Source: a virus
DNA length: 42,146 bases
Direction: 5' to 3' (one strand)
Virus record (IMG/VR): IMGVR_UViG_3300024346_000158
Location: 1 to 42,146 of that record
This document shows positions 14,512 to 21,376 of the stretch, piece by piece (the first letter of the stretch is position 1; each line of letters starts with the position of its first letter). The notes below the pieces were generated by a model. It worked only from the letters and a program-made list of their open reading frames with translations, did no database searches and had not been told where the DNA came from. A program made the position numbers and the translations under genes.

Positions 14512-14781
14512 ATGATGAAAGTTTTACATAATAACGTTTTAGTTACACAACAAAAAGACCAAGACACTACTACCGCAAGCGGTTTAATTATCAGTGGAGT
14601 TAAACCCACGGGGCATAAACCAGCCAAGGTGATTAGTATGAGTCTTGAAGTTGCTCAATTGATGACTATCTCAGCGGGTAGCACGGTATACTTCGATTGG
14701 AGTAAAGCCATGGCAGTAGAATTGGATGGCTTACAATGCGCCGTGATTGATTATGACGACATTAAGTTGATTGTCGACTGA
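14512..14781 (+). CDS. GroES-like co-chaperonin (gp31 analogue), 89 aa
   Basis: The 89-residue protein follows the GroES/Cpn10 pattern: KVLHNNVLVTQQ as strand one, a DTTTASGLIISG mobile loop (18-29), KPAKVISMS, ISAGSTVYFDWSKAMAVELD and a final DYDDIKLIVD. It would cap host GroEL to fold phage proteins such as the capsid protein, as T4 gp31 does. The mobile loop keeps the S/A-G-L/I-I-I contact sequence for GroEL. It lies behind four palindromic repeats and has AGGAAAA as its ribosome binding site. The next gene overlaps by one base (TGATG). Confidence 0.82.
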   Translation: MMKVLHNNVLVTQQKDQDTTTASGLIISGVKPTGHKPAKVISMSLEVAQLMTISAGSTVYFDWSKAMAVELDGLQCAVIDYDDIKLIVD

Positions 14782-15449
14782 TGGTAACAGTATGTTGCGT
14801 TCTTTGGGGAGATAAGTTCTCTGAAGACTATGTCCGCAATCTGAAGGCTGGGGTTGAAAGAAACACTACGGTACGTCACAAGTTCGTGTGTCTAACTGAT
14901 AGACATATAGATGGAGTGGACACTAAGTTTCTGAAACCCGGCCTTACTGGTTGGTGGAACAAGTTGCAATTATTTGATGGCGACATCTACGGTAGGATCG
15001 TCTACCTAGATCTAGATACATTGATAGTAAACAACATAGACTGGTTGTTGAACTACAACGGTGGATTCATGGGCATAGAGGATCTTGGTGCTGCGCGACA
15101 ACCTTTATTGCGCGATAGACTGCAAAGTGGTGTCATGGCATGGAACTCCGACTCTATGGATTGGGTCTATAAAGAGTTCGTGTTTAAGAAGGACACCGCT
15201 GTTCGAGAGTTCCGAGGAGATGGCGAATATCTCAATTCGGTCATATCCAATCGCAATTTTCTACAACGCATATACCCAAACCAATTGAAGTCATATAAAT
15301 ACGATGTATATCCCGACAATATCGGAAACGTTTCGATAATATGTTTCCACGGGAGACCGAGTATAATACAATCTATGTCAGAGTCTATTACCACCCCCGT
15401 GCGCACATACGAAGCACAGGAATGGGTTAAAAACTACTGGCGACAATAG
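14781..15449 (+). CDS. GT-A glycosyltransferase-like protein, 222 aa
   Basis: The start overlaps the co-chaperonin stop. VYLDLDTLIVNN holds the metal-binding DxD (D77, D79) of GT-A enzymes. GWWNKLQLF lies before it, GVMAWNSDSMDWVYKEF follows, and a His in ICFHGRPS lies near the C-terminus, as in GT8-like families. It probably transfers a sugar from a nucleotide donor. It is similar in layout to 7286 but shorter. Confidence 0.75.
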   Translation: MVTVCCVLWGDKFSEDYVRNLKAGVERNTTVRHKFVCLTDRHIDGVDTKFLKPGLTGWWNKLQLFDGDIYGRIVYLDLDTLIVNNIDWLLNYNGGFMGIEDLGAARQPLLRDRLQSGVMAWNSDSMDWVYKEFVFKKDTAVREFRGDGEYLNSVISNRNFLQRIYPNQLKSYKYDVYPDNIGNVSIICFHGRPSIIQSMSESITTPVRTYEAQEWVKNYWRQ

Positions 15450-15459
15450 GAGAGATGTG

Positions 15460-15927
15460 ATGTTGAGTGGTGTTTTAGGTTCCTTAATTGGATTTGGTGG
15501 TGCAATCGTCCCCGCGATAACCGACCATTTCAAATCAAAACAAAATCAAGAATTTGAATTAAAAAAGATGGAAAGAATGGCAGAACTCGCAGCTGCGGGT
15601 TATGACCATGAGATCAAAAAGTTCCAAGAGATGGGACTTCATGAAGAACAGAAGGCATTGCTTGCCCACGATACCGCTATCTCGGCGGGTACTGGATTTA
15701 TGTCAGCTTTGCAAAAGTCGGTAAGACCCGTAATAACGTACGCATTCTTCTTACTTTTTGCCATCATCGAAATTACACTTCTGATGAATGCGTTAGAACA
15801 AGGGACTGACTTCAAGGCAGCTATCCAAATTTTATGGGATGAAGACACTAAGGCAATCTTTTCTGCAATCGTATCATTCTGGTTCGGTTCACGTGCAATC
15901 GAAAAATCAAGAGGTCTTGTCAAGTGA
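15460..15927 (+). CDS. Holin-like three-helix membrane protein, 155 aa
   Basis: The N-terminal helix (LSGVLGSLIGFGGAIVPAIT) is followed by a charged coil (residues 25-70) and then two hydrophobic helices at about 92-112 and 130-147. RPVITYAFFLLFAIIEI, FWFGSRAIEKSRG and the overall length resemble the GTA-type three-helix holin family. I chose ATG 15460 over GTG 15457 because AGGAG fits its spacing. Together with 10674 the phage has two candidate holins. Confidence 0.7.
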   Translation: MLSGVLGSLIGFGGAIVPAITDHFKSKQNQEFELKKMERMAELAAAGYDHEIKKFQEMGLHEEQKALLAHDTAISAGTGFMSALQKSVRPVITYAFFLLFAIIEITLLMNALEQGTDFKAAIQILWDEDTKAIFSAIVSFWFGSRAIEKSRGLVK

Positions 15928-16289
15928 TCGCTAAGAGGAGCCAACATTATGTCTACAAAGCTAAAATTCTTAGATGGGTTGACGGTGACACTGTTGACGT
16001 TGATATTGATCTTGGGTTCGGTATCATTTATTCTAATCAACGCGTTCGTTTATACGGCATCGATGCTCCTGAATCTCGTACCAAAGATCTCGAAGAAAAG
16101 ACACTTGGTAAGAAAGCAAAGGCCTTTGCCGAAAAATACGCACCCGAAGGAAAAATAGTTACCTTACAGACACAGTTAGATTCTAAAGGAAAGTATGGTC
16201 GTATTCTAGGACTTATAATAATCGACGAAACTATCAACTTGAACTTGTTGATGGTATCCGAAGGTATAGCTAGGAAGTACGAGGAATGA
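15924..16289 (+). CDS. Staphylococcal-nuclease-like endonuclease (thermonuclease), 121 aa
   Basis: The protein is a SNase-fold nuclease. VDGDTVDVDI (D20, D22), VRLYGIDAPE (R42, E50) and KGKYGRILG (R93) match the calcium and catalytic residues D21, R35, E43 and R87 of the staphylococcal enzyme. It would cut DNA or RNA, perhaps host nucleic acid. No signal peptide is present. The start is GTG 15924, overlapping the previous stop (GTGA); no ATG is available in frame before the domain. Confidence 0.88.
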   Translation: MIAKRSQHYVYKAKILRWVDGDTVDVDIDLGFGIIYSNQRVRLYGIDAPESRTKDLEEKTLGKKAKAFAEKYAPEGKIVTLQTQLDSKGKYGRILGLIIIDETINLNLLMVSEGIARKYEE

Positions 16290-16630
16290 AGCTAGGGATC
16301 ATAATTTTCTTGACGGCGATCATCCTCGTCAGTTGTTCCGATAACAAGTCTACTATACCACAGACCCATAATGCCGAAAACCAAGACTTCATTGTCAATG
16401 TTATGACATTCGAATCCGAGTCGGCATTAAACAAATATATTGAAGAGAACAACTTAGAAACTCGTCAGGTGCAAGGTCTAGCTAGATGGCTCATCACTAC
16501 GGAATCAAAGGTAGTTAAGAGATGTGATATATATGTCGTGAAACCAAAAAGTTCTAGGGACAACAGTACCTTCACCACTTGGGGACATGAATTGGTACAT
16601 TGCATCTATGGGTCGTTCCATAAGGATTAA
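16286..16630 (+). CDS. Lipoprotein with HExxH metallopeptidase motif, 114 aa
   Basis: The N-terminus is a lipoprotein signal with LVSC as lipobox (C17). The end holds HELVH (101-105) and a further His at 112, which together fit a zinc site. The mature protein would be anchored to the inner or outer membrane and could cut a periplasmic or cell-wall protein. It could instead be a small o-spanin-like lipoprotein that carries the motif by chance, but the usual spanin proline-rich region is absent. The start overlaps the nuclease stop (ATGA). Confidence 0.65.
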   Translation: MKLGIIIFLTAIILVSCSDNKSTIPQTHNAENQDFIVNVMTFESESALNKYIEENNLETRQVQGLARWLITTESKVVKRCDIYVVKPKSSRDNSTFTTWGHELVHCIYGSFHKD

Positions 16631-16635
16631 GTTAT

Positions 16636-17259
16636 ATGAGAGTAAACGTTTTAGGTAATGGCAGCCACGCGAATATGTTCGAACGTGGTACAGATGGATT
16701 GTTGTTGGTATGTAATATGCCTCCTATGGAACTAGACAAGGATGAAGTCTACGGTTCTTGTATGGTCGACTTCAAGATGATGCAGTCTTTGACCGAAGGG
16801 TCTGTACAATTAGATATGTATGATTGGATTCTAGGTACGCGTCCTCGCAAATGGATGGAGACTCACGGCGCTTTCTATATGAAGTACTCACAGAACATCA
16901 AAGGGTTTCATACACACATTCCAGTCTACGCTCAATTGCCTGGGCACACTCTCGCGCAGGCGGCGACGAACTATAGTTGCGGACACATGGCAGTAGACTA
17001 TGCTTGTCGAGTCATGAAAGCGAAAGAAGTGCACTTGTATGGGTTCGACTCGATGTTCGATATGAATCTAGAGAGTTTCACCGATAACTTCCTGAAGAGC
17101 GATAGGAGCGCATTAAACACTCATCGCATGGCAAGTAATTGGAGACCTATCTGGGGTAAGTTTTTCCGAGAATTCGAACAGACCGAATTTTTCATACATC
17201 ACAGTCACGAAAATTTAAAGTTTGTAAAACCGTCCAATGTTACAGTTGTGTTAGGATAA
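16636..17259 (+). CDS. MptE/sialyltransferase-like (DUF115-type) protein, 207 aa
   Basis: The protein begins with a Rossmann-like MRVNVLGNGSHANMFERG and ends with VHLYGFDSMFD (residues about 135-145). GHMAVDYACRVMKAKEVHLY is typical of proteins related to DUF115/MptE and the bacterial CST-type sialyltransferases. A role in sugar or nucleotide transfer is an inference. It follows the lipoprotein by six bases and closes the plus-strand accessory run together with 17265. Confidence 0.5.
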   Translation: MRVNVLGNGSHANMFERGTDGLLLVCNMPPMELDKDEVYGSCMVDFKMMQSLTEGSVQLDMYDWILGTRPRKWMETHGAFYMKYSQNIKGFHTHIPVYAQLPGHTLAQAATNYSCGHMAVDYACRVMKAKEVHLYGFDSMFDMNLESFTDNFLKSDRSALNTHRMASNWRPIWGKFFREFEQTEFFIHHSHENLKFVKPSNVTVVLG

Positions 17260-17264
17260 ATTAA

Positions 17265-17420
17265 ATGATAGATCGATTAAAAGAAGTGTGGTCAAATATT
17301 TGGCCCGAAATTAAAGAATTTGCAGTATATACCGCGTACGATTTCAAGAAAGTTTGGGAACTATACCCGAACGTTTTGTGCTGGTGCGCTATGGCAGGCA
17401 TATTACTTTTCTGGATGTAA
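17265..17420 (+). CDS. Small C-terminal-anchored membrane protein, 51 aa
   Basis: ATG 17265 lies five bases after the previous stop, with GGATAAA as the ribosome binding site. The first 35 residues are helical and charged (MIDRLKEVWSNIWPEIKEFA), and the last 13 (CWCAMAGILLFWM) form a short hydrophobic anchor. It may be a small lysis or membrane accessory. Its TAA stop forms part of the A-run of the opposite-strand terminator. Confidence 0.65.
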   Translation: MIDRLKEVWSNIWPEIKEFAVYTAYDFKKVWELYPNVLCWCAMAGILLFWM

Positions 17421-17442
17421 AAAAAGGGCACCGAAGTGCCCT
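17419..17442 (-). terminator. Leftward rho-independent terminator
   Basis: On the minus strand AGGGCAC-TTCG-GTGCCCT is followed by seven T. It ends the leftward gene 17463-18329 and overlaps the stop of the converging gene 17265. Confidence 0.85.
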
Positions 17443-17462
17443 ATCCTTGTCGGGGATATTCG

Positions 17463-18329
17463 TTAGAATACTTTGACGGTTCTTTTCAAAACGTCCAATT
17501 CCTCTGGACTAGCGCCATTCTTTTTAATCTCAGAATCCCATAGTGAACGGTTAGACCATACAACGTCTAGGTCGACAGTCACACTCTTCTCAACGCCATT
17601 CTTCCACTTAGAAGGCATCGGCGCACCATAGTATAGGTCTACCAGTTCAAACCCCTCTGTACATAAGGGCGCAAACAACTGACGTACACGGTCTACCGAG
17701 AATGATACATTTCCGTCAACCTTCGGACATCCTAGGAAAACTACTGCGTCGAACTTCTCGACATTTTCGGCAGAGATTGCAAAATTATCTGAAGTCATGC
17801 CATGCTTGTACTGAGTTGTGGTAGCCAACGTTTTCAATCCAGCGGCCCTGTACATAGAGTGCATGAGACCACGGTGGTGTGTCTCGGGAGGACGACATAC
17901 TGAAAAGGTTCCCTTATATCCCATCGCCTTATGAAGTAATGGAAGGAATTGGACTATAATGTTCTGGTCGGCTACAGAGTGGAGTTGATCACGCTCTTCG
18001 GGCATAATATCAATTACTCGACCAGCGAATTTATCCAACACCCAACTTGATTGTCCACTGTTGAAGTGGCCGACAAATAGGATATTTTGATACTCTCGGT
18101 GCTTTAAGAGGTTGAGTAACATGGGTACTCGGTTCACGGCCTCTTCTACGACATTGATATGATCATCGGCGTACTTCAAGTACATGCCGGCGTCACGAGT
18201 CTCTGTATTGATCTGTCCGCTCAATTTGCGAACAATGTGATCTTTCTCACTACCGAGTATAAATTGATAGAGCGATTGACCGTCATGTTTATGACGTAAA
18301 ATTAGTTCTCGTTCTAGATTAAAAAACAT
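17463..18329 (-). CDS. Leftward late protein of unknown function, 288 aa
   Basis: The gene follows 18333-18599 by three bases with AAGGGAAAC as the ribosome binding site and is cotranscribed from the late promoter at 18608. A central strand-loop-helix, NILFVGHFNSGQSSWVLDKF, followed by GRVIDIMPEERD, looks like a Rossmann-type nucleotide-binding or methyltransferase-like fold, and FDAVVFLGCPKV comes later. I do not recognise the family. It may belong to the sugar block or be a virion accessory. Confidence 0.7.
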   Translation of the reverse strand: MFFNLERELILRHKHDGQSLYQFILGSEKDHIVRKLSGQINTETRDAGMYLKYADDHINVVEEAVNRVPMLLNLLKHREYQNILFVGHFNSGQSSWVLDKFAGRVIDIMPEERDQLHSVADQNIIVQFLPLLHKAMGYKGTFSVCRPPETHHRGLMHSMYRAAGLKTLATTTQYKHGMTSDNFAISAENVEKFDAVVFLGCPKVDGNVSFSVDRVRQLFAPLCTEGFELVDLYYGAPMPSKWKNGVEKSVTVDLDVVWSNRSLWDSEIKKNGASPEELDVLKRTVKVF

Positions 18330-18332
18330 TGG

Positions 18333-18599
18333 TTAGTTTCCCTTGTAAATATTTTGTATGTGGGTTTCAAATTCTTCAATCTTCTCAAGACGGTTGGGCC
18401 ATAAGATATATTCCTTCTCAGGTTTGCTTTTAAGATTATTAAGCAATGGTTGTATGGCATTGTACAGGTTGTCTAGACGATCCTGTAGGTCAAATGAAGA
18501 CTCGTTAATTGCCTCAGCTTCAGCTTTGATGTGTTGAACTGCTTCGAGTTCGTCCTCATCTACAAGCGTAAATCCAAAGTCGAATATAGTATTGTCCAT
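18333..18599 (-). CDS. Conserved T4-like late protein, 88 aa
   Basis: The product begins MDNTIFDFGFTLVDEDELEA and has LNNLKSKPEKEYILWPNRLE in the second half. This pattern is conserved in small T4-like marine-phage proteins of unknown role. I take ATG 18599: it starts the conserved part and lies just after TATAAATA, whereas the longer frame would begin upstream of that promoter. No ribosome binding site is visible, and the predicted transcript starts within a few bases of the ATG, so the mRNA may be nearly leaderless. Confidence 0.8.
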   Translation of the reverse strand: MDNTIFDFGFTLVDEDELEAVQHIKAEAEAINESSFDLQDRLDNLYNAIQPLLNNLKSKPEKEYILWPNRLEKIEEFETHIQNIYKGN

Positions 18600-18607
18600 A
18601 TGATTAG

Positions 18608-18615
18608 TATTTATA
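18608..18615 (-). promoter_or_regulatory. Leftward T4-type late promoter
   Basis: TATAAATA on the minus strand lies nine bases before the ATG at 18599 and serves the two leftward genes 18333 and 17463. Its position puts the transcript start at about 18601. Confidence 0.75.
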
Positions 18616-18626
18616 TAAAAAAAAGG

Positions 18627-18731
18627 TTGACACAGCAGGGGTTCTTTGATATAATCTATTATCCAAATAGGGGGGGATATATACCCAAAATTTGGTAGTC
18701 TATTAACATACATCTATTTAGACATTATAAT
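18627..18731 (+). promoter_or_regulatory. Two tandem rightward early promoters
   Basis: The first is a perfect consensus: TTGACA (18627-18632), 17 bases, TATAAT (18650-18655). The second is TTAACA (18703-18708), 17 bases, TATAAT (18726-18731). Both read toward 18748. Between them lies a possible hairpin (18663-18695). Confidence 0.8.
18663..18695 (+). other. Inverted repeat with a run of seven G
   Basis: CCAAAT (18663-18668) pairs with ATTTGG (18690-18695), and GGG can pair with CCC (18684-18686) inside. Seven consecutive G (18670-18676) are unusual for this AT-rich context. It lies in the leader of the first tandem promoter and could attenuate transcription or bind a regulator. Confidence 0.45.
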
Positions 18732-18747
18732 ACTTGAGGTTTTTGAT

Positions 18748-19044
18748 ATGATGCACGGTAATATGAGAACATATGCTTCAGGACGCAAGAAATCATATGA
18801 CGCTTGGTCGACCAAGAAGAAGACTCCTCCTAAGTTCGAGCCATTGGAAGTGAAAGTAGAACCCTACCGAAGGGATACCATAGTTTATAAGTCTGTCGAT
18901 AACGGTACTCTAAGTACCCATAGGAAGGAAAGAACAAACTATACCGGAACTCTGGTCAAGGGCATATCGACTATGCACAAGTCCAATGCGGTACCGATCA
19001 TTGATTCTCAAGAAGCCATTGATCATGCGAATATGCGTCGATAA
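18748..19044 (+). CDS. Basic hypothetical protein, 98 aa
   Basis: The gene follows two tandem early promoters with GAGG as its ribosome binding site. The protein is rich in Lys, Arg and Thr (RTYASGRKKSYDAWSTKKKT near the start) and has no cysteine. It could bind nucleic acid, but no domain is recognised. Confidence 0.7.
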   Translation: MMHGNMRTYASGRKKSYDAWSTKKKTPPKFEPLEVKVEPYRRDTIVYKSVDNGTLSTHRKERTNYTGTLVKGISTMHKSNAVPIIDSQEAIDHANMRR

Positions 19045-19100
19045 TGTATAACAACACTATACCATATAACATAATGTTCTTAAAAAGCATGAATTAAGTG

Positions 19101-19129
19101 TTGCTTATTGTAGTTACCAGTGATATAAT
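19101..19129 (+). promoter_or_regulatory. Early promoter, class B leader
   Basis: TTGCTT (19101-19106), 17 bases and TATAAT (19124-19129) are followed by GTTACCTAATTGATTGAGAG. The same leader follows the promoter at 22345 and, with small changes, those at 23222 and 25055. Confidence 0.75.
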
Positions 19130-19160
19130 AGTTACCTAATTGATTGAGAGAGTATATATT

Positions 19161-19325
19161 ATGAATGAAGTTGATAAGATGGTTGCCCTGATAGAGGCCA
19201 AAGGTGAGAGTCCTTCCTACACTGTAGGTTACCTAACGGGTATGATGAGAACACTAGCTAGAAAATATCCAGAAGTGATGGAAGAAGTCATCGCCACTGT
19301 TGATTGGATGGAGTCAGAAGCATAA
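19161..19325 (+). CDS. Small hypothetical protein, 54 aa
   Basis: ATG 19161 follows GAGAGAG of the class B leader. The product (MNEVDKMVALIEAKGESPSY onward) is helical with an acidic end, and contains GYLTGMMRTLARKYPEV. The next gene overlaps its stop by one base. The function is unknown. Confidence 0.7.
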   Translation: MNEVDKMVALIEAKGESPSYTVGYLTGMMRTLARKYPEVMEEVIATVDWMESEA

Positions 19326-19735
19326 TGTATAGTATTCAAGGTCGTCACGCCAAACCAGAGATCGTTGAAGAGTACGTCGCCCGTCTTATGGGTGCGTTGA
19401 AGATTCACCGATTCACTTCGCGAATGGTCACTATCAAGTTCAAGACTCAACTTGATAACTCTGCGCAAGGTCTATGTGAAGGTGACGTGGACTATGCTGA
19501 AATCCAGATCGCTAGACGTGACCAGTCATTCCTAAAACAAATGCAGGCACTCGCTCATGAGATGGTTCACGCTCGCCAGTTCCTTCGCGGTGAGTTGACT
19601 GCTGTCGGTGTCTGGAAATGGAAAGGTCGTAACGCTGACAACTATGCTTACACCAACCAGCCATGGGAGAAAGAAGCGTATCGTCTAGAACGTGAACTCT
19701 TCCTCGATTGTTTCCCTTTTGAAATGATGGATTAA
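19325..19735 (+). CDS. HEMVH zinc metallopeptidase-like protein, 136 aa
   Basis: ALAHEMVHARQFLRGE holds the zinc-binding HExxH (H78, E79, H82). The following NQPWEKEAYRLERELF (111-126) probably supplies a third acidic ligand, as in SprT/WLM-type small metallopeptidases. The substrate is unknown; phage members of this type are common. ATG 19325 overlaps the previous stop (TAATG). Its paralogue is at 22764. Confidence 0.75.
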   Translation: MYSIQGRHAKPEIVEEYVARLMGALKIHRFTSRMVTIKFKTQLDNSAQGLCEGDVDYAEIQIARRDQSFLKQMQALAHEMVHARQFLRGELTAVGVWKWKGRNADNYAYTNQPWEKEAYRLERELFLDCFPFEMMD

Positions 19736-19942
19736 TTACTTGACGTAGAGAGTAATTGTCGATGGATCGACTTTGGTCGGTATACAGTAAGCGCCCACCA
19801 TATTGTTATGATGGACGTTCGTATGTTTTCCGTGTACTATAGCATGAGCATATTCTTGACACACATTAATGCTAGCGAAGTACATATCATTAGATACGAT
19901 GACTCCCTTTAACATCACTGTCAGAACGAATGCGTGTATCAT
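19736..19942 (-). CDS. Small exported or membrane protein, 68 aa
   Basis: The start overlaps the stop of the leftward gene above it (ATGA). The N-terminus (MIHAFVLTVMLKGVIVSNDM) is hydrophobic, like a signal or a short beta-rich start. C28 (INVCQEYAHAIV) and C53 (AYCIPTKV) could form a disulfide. The pattern recalls small late proteins of T4-like phages. Its stop lies directly after the end of the converging gene 19325-19735. Confidence 0.65.
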   Translation of the reverse strand: MIHAFVLTVMLKGVIVSNDMYFASINVCQEYAHAIVHGKHTNVHHNNMVGAYCIPTKVDPSTITLYVK

Positions 19943-20418
19943 TGTGGCCAGATACTGTACATGAAAGAAATTAAAAGATATAGGAAGTACCCAAGAGCAC
20001 CTATCATTGAAATGTTTATCGTGTTACTAATAAGATTCTTTCGTTTACGTTCCTGAGCATAGATCGTCTTTTCTCGTTGTTCGCGAATCTTTCTACGCAT
20101 CTCGATAAGTTCTTGATAACCAGATGGGCCATATGCGTAAGTTAACAGACTTCTTAGTTCAGCTTCTTGTTGCTGAATCTTTTTCTCTTGGATGAGTGTG
20201 TTGAGAGCTTCTTCTTCTACTGATGTCCTATCTACCAATTTTCGAAATAGTGGAGGATTTAATGCTCTGCGTTTAGCTTCGTTGAAATCGGACACGGCTG
20301 AGTACCACTTGCCCATCTGGCCAAAGGTATCTTCCACGTCACGTCCCATAGCAACCATTTTTTGAACAGTCTTGAACGCAGATGTTGCCATAGCTACAGC
20401 TGTTATAGGGTCGATCAT
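19939..20418 (-). CDS. Conserved late phage protein with C-terminal anchor, 159 aa
   Basis: The protein begins MIDPITAVAMATSAFKTVQK, has RRALNPPLFRKLVDRTSVEE and a long coiled coil with RRKIREQREKTIYAQERKRK, and ends in a membrane helix (about 131-155). This layout is known from a family near the late genes of many marine T4-like phages, with no proven role; the coil plus anchor could suit an inner-membrane spanin. It has its own late promoter (20455) and AGGTG as ribosome binding site. Confidence 0.75.
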   Translation of the reverse strand: MIDPITAVAMATSAFKTVQKMVAMGRDVEDTFGQMGKWYSAVSDFNEAKRRALNPPLFRKLVDRTSVEEEALNTLIQEKKIQQQEAELRSLLTYAYGPSGYQELIEMRRKIREQREKTIYAQERKRKNLISNTINISMIGALGYFLYLLISFMYSIWPQ

Positions 20419-20454
20419 ATTACACCTAGTTTTTTTTATTATTAGTGTATCTGA

Positions 20455-20462
20455 TATTTATA
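20455..20462 (-). promoter_or_regulatory. Leftward T4-type late promoter
   Basis: TATAAATA on the minus strand lies 37 bases before the start at 20418 and drives the pair 20418-19736, which sits inside an otherwise early region. Confidence 0.75.
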
Positions 20463-20497
20463 ATTTGAAAGGTCTGGTCTAAGAATATCAATTGAAT

Positions 20498-20563
20498 GAA
20501 TAGTGACTATTCATGAAATAAATGACGAATAGTATTGACTATTGCTTTAAACGCGAGTATAAT
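20498..20563 (+). promoter_or_regulatory. Early promoter with GAATAGT operator-like repeat
   Basis: GAATAGT-g-ACTATTC (20498-20512) is an inverted repeat, and a third half-site (CGAATAGT) abuts the -35 region. TTGACT (20535-20540), 17 bases and TATAAT (20558-20563) follow. Nearly the same 43-base block lies before the promoter at 25055, with exactly the same distance (37 bases) from repeat to -35. Confidence 0.8.
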
Positions 20564-20590
20564 AGGGACTTATTAGATAGAGGTGATATT

Positions 20591-20971
20591 ATGTTTTATG
20601 TTATGACGATCAGTACCAATCTCCGCAAGGCTGGCCCTTACGTAACTAAGTTGCAAGCGTATGAAGCGCAAGATACTTTCCCGAATCCGAATTCGTTATG
20701 TGTCGCTCATGCTAAGATGGACACCATTGTCTATCATTCGAAGTTTGCTAGAGTCGGTGAAACTATTCGTTGGAGAACTGGATTGCAGACCCAAGAGGGT
20801 ACTGTATCATTTATTCACCGTGACCTTCCGACTGCTTCTGAAAAAGTTAACGCTGACTTCTATATTATCCAAACTGAGAAAACTACTGTGTCACTAAACA
20901 GTAACGCGATGGAACATCTGGAGGTAGAGAACCTATCTACGGGAATTTGTTTCGCGGAAATGGTCGCGTAA
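20591..20971 (+). CDS. Hypothetical early protein, 126 aa, paralogous to 21376
   Basis: ATG 20591 has GAGGTGA as its ribosome binding site and is preferred to the ATG at 20522, which lies upstream of the promoter. The N-terminal half (MFYVMTISTNLRKAGPYVTK onward) looks like a short alpha-beta domain. The C-terminal half (RVGETIRWRTGLQTQEGTVS to HLEVENLS) aligns with the whole of the 66-residue protein at 21376. The function is unknown. Confidence 0.75.
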   Translation: MFYVMTISTNLRKAGPYVTKLQAYEAQDTFPNPNSLCVAHAKMDTIVYHSKFARVGETIRWRTGLQTQEGTVSFIHRDLPTASEKVNADFYIIQTEKTTVSLNSNAMEHLEVENLSTGICFAEMVA

Positions 20972-20979
20972 ATATCTGA

Positions 20980-21003
20980 TGACCAACACTTCTCGGTTGG
21001 TCA
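20980..21003 (+). other. Hairpin after 20591-20971
   Basis: TGACCAAC and GTTGGTCA pair around an eight-base loop. CGTTTA follows rather than a T-run, so it would be a weak terminator or an mRNA end stabiliser. A similar but smaller CGTGAC/GTCACG pair lies after the gene ending at 21576, again followed by GTTTA. Confidence 0.5.
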
Positions 21004-21013
21004 CGTTTACCGC

Positions 21014-21042
21014 TGGTGTTTTCAAAAGAAGTATTGTATAAT
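21014..21042 (+). promoter_or_regulatory. Early promoter with weak -35, class A leader
   Basis: TATAAT (21037-21042) is followed by GGTTGTACAAATTGAGATGA, the class A leader. The -35 position reads TGGTGT, far from consensus. The upstream block (GGTCACGTTTA, then GTGTTTTCAA) is repeated before 21608, so an activator may replace the -35 contact. Confidence 0.55.
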
Positions 21043-21076
21043 GGTTGTACAAATTGAGATGAGAGAGTAATTGATT

Positions 21077-21376
21077 ATGACTAGATTCAACAAAGAAGAA
21101 TTCACTTGGGACGGTATGTACTTAATGTATCGTGGTGCTCACACTCAGAGCGTCAACATGGAAGTAGCAAGACCTGACTGTCACGCATCATGGCACGGTA
21201 AGCCACAACCAACTTTCATAGCGCGATTCAAGTACGGTTCTAAACCTTGGAAGTCGTGGGTCAACTATTTAGTTAAGACCACTACTGTTGAAGAGTATAT
21301 CAGATTGAGTGAAGAATCCTCTCCGCTGGCAGCGATGGAAACTCTTGGTTTCAAACCACGTAAGAGGAGAGCATAA
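21077..21376 (+). CDS. Hypothetical early protein, 99 aa
   Basis: ATG 21077 follows GAGAGAG; the TTG at 21071 is less likely. The protein starts MTRFNKEEFTWDGMYLMYRG and has HASWHGKPQPTFIARFKYGS in the middle, so it is Trp, His and aromatic rich, with a basic C-terminus (KPRKRRA). The next gene overlaps the stop by one base. The function is unknown. Confidence 0.72.
   Translation: MTRFNKEEFTWDGMYLMYRGAHTQSVNMEVARPDCHASWHGKPQPTFIARFKYGSKPWKSWVNYLVKTTTVEEYIRLSEESSPLAAMETLGFKPRKRRA

Noticed and set aside
15294-15301. TATAAATA inside a glycosyltransferase-like gene
   Set aside because: It encodes part of SYKYDVY and no gene starts at the right distance, so I treat it as chance.
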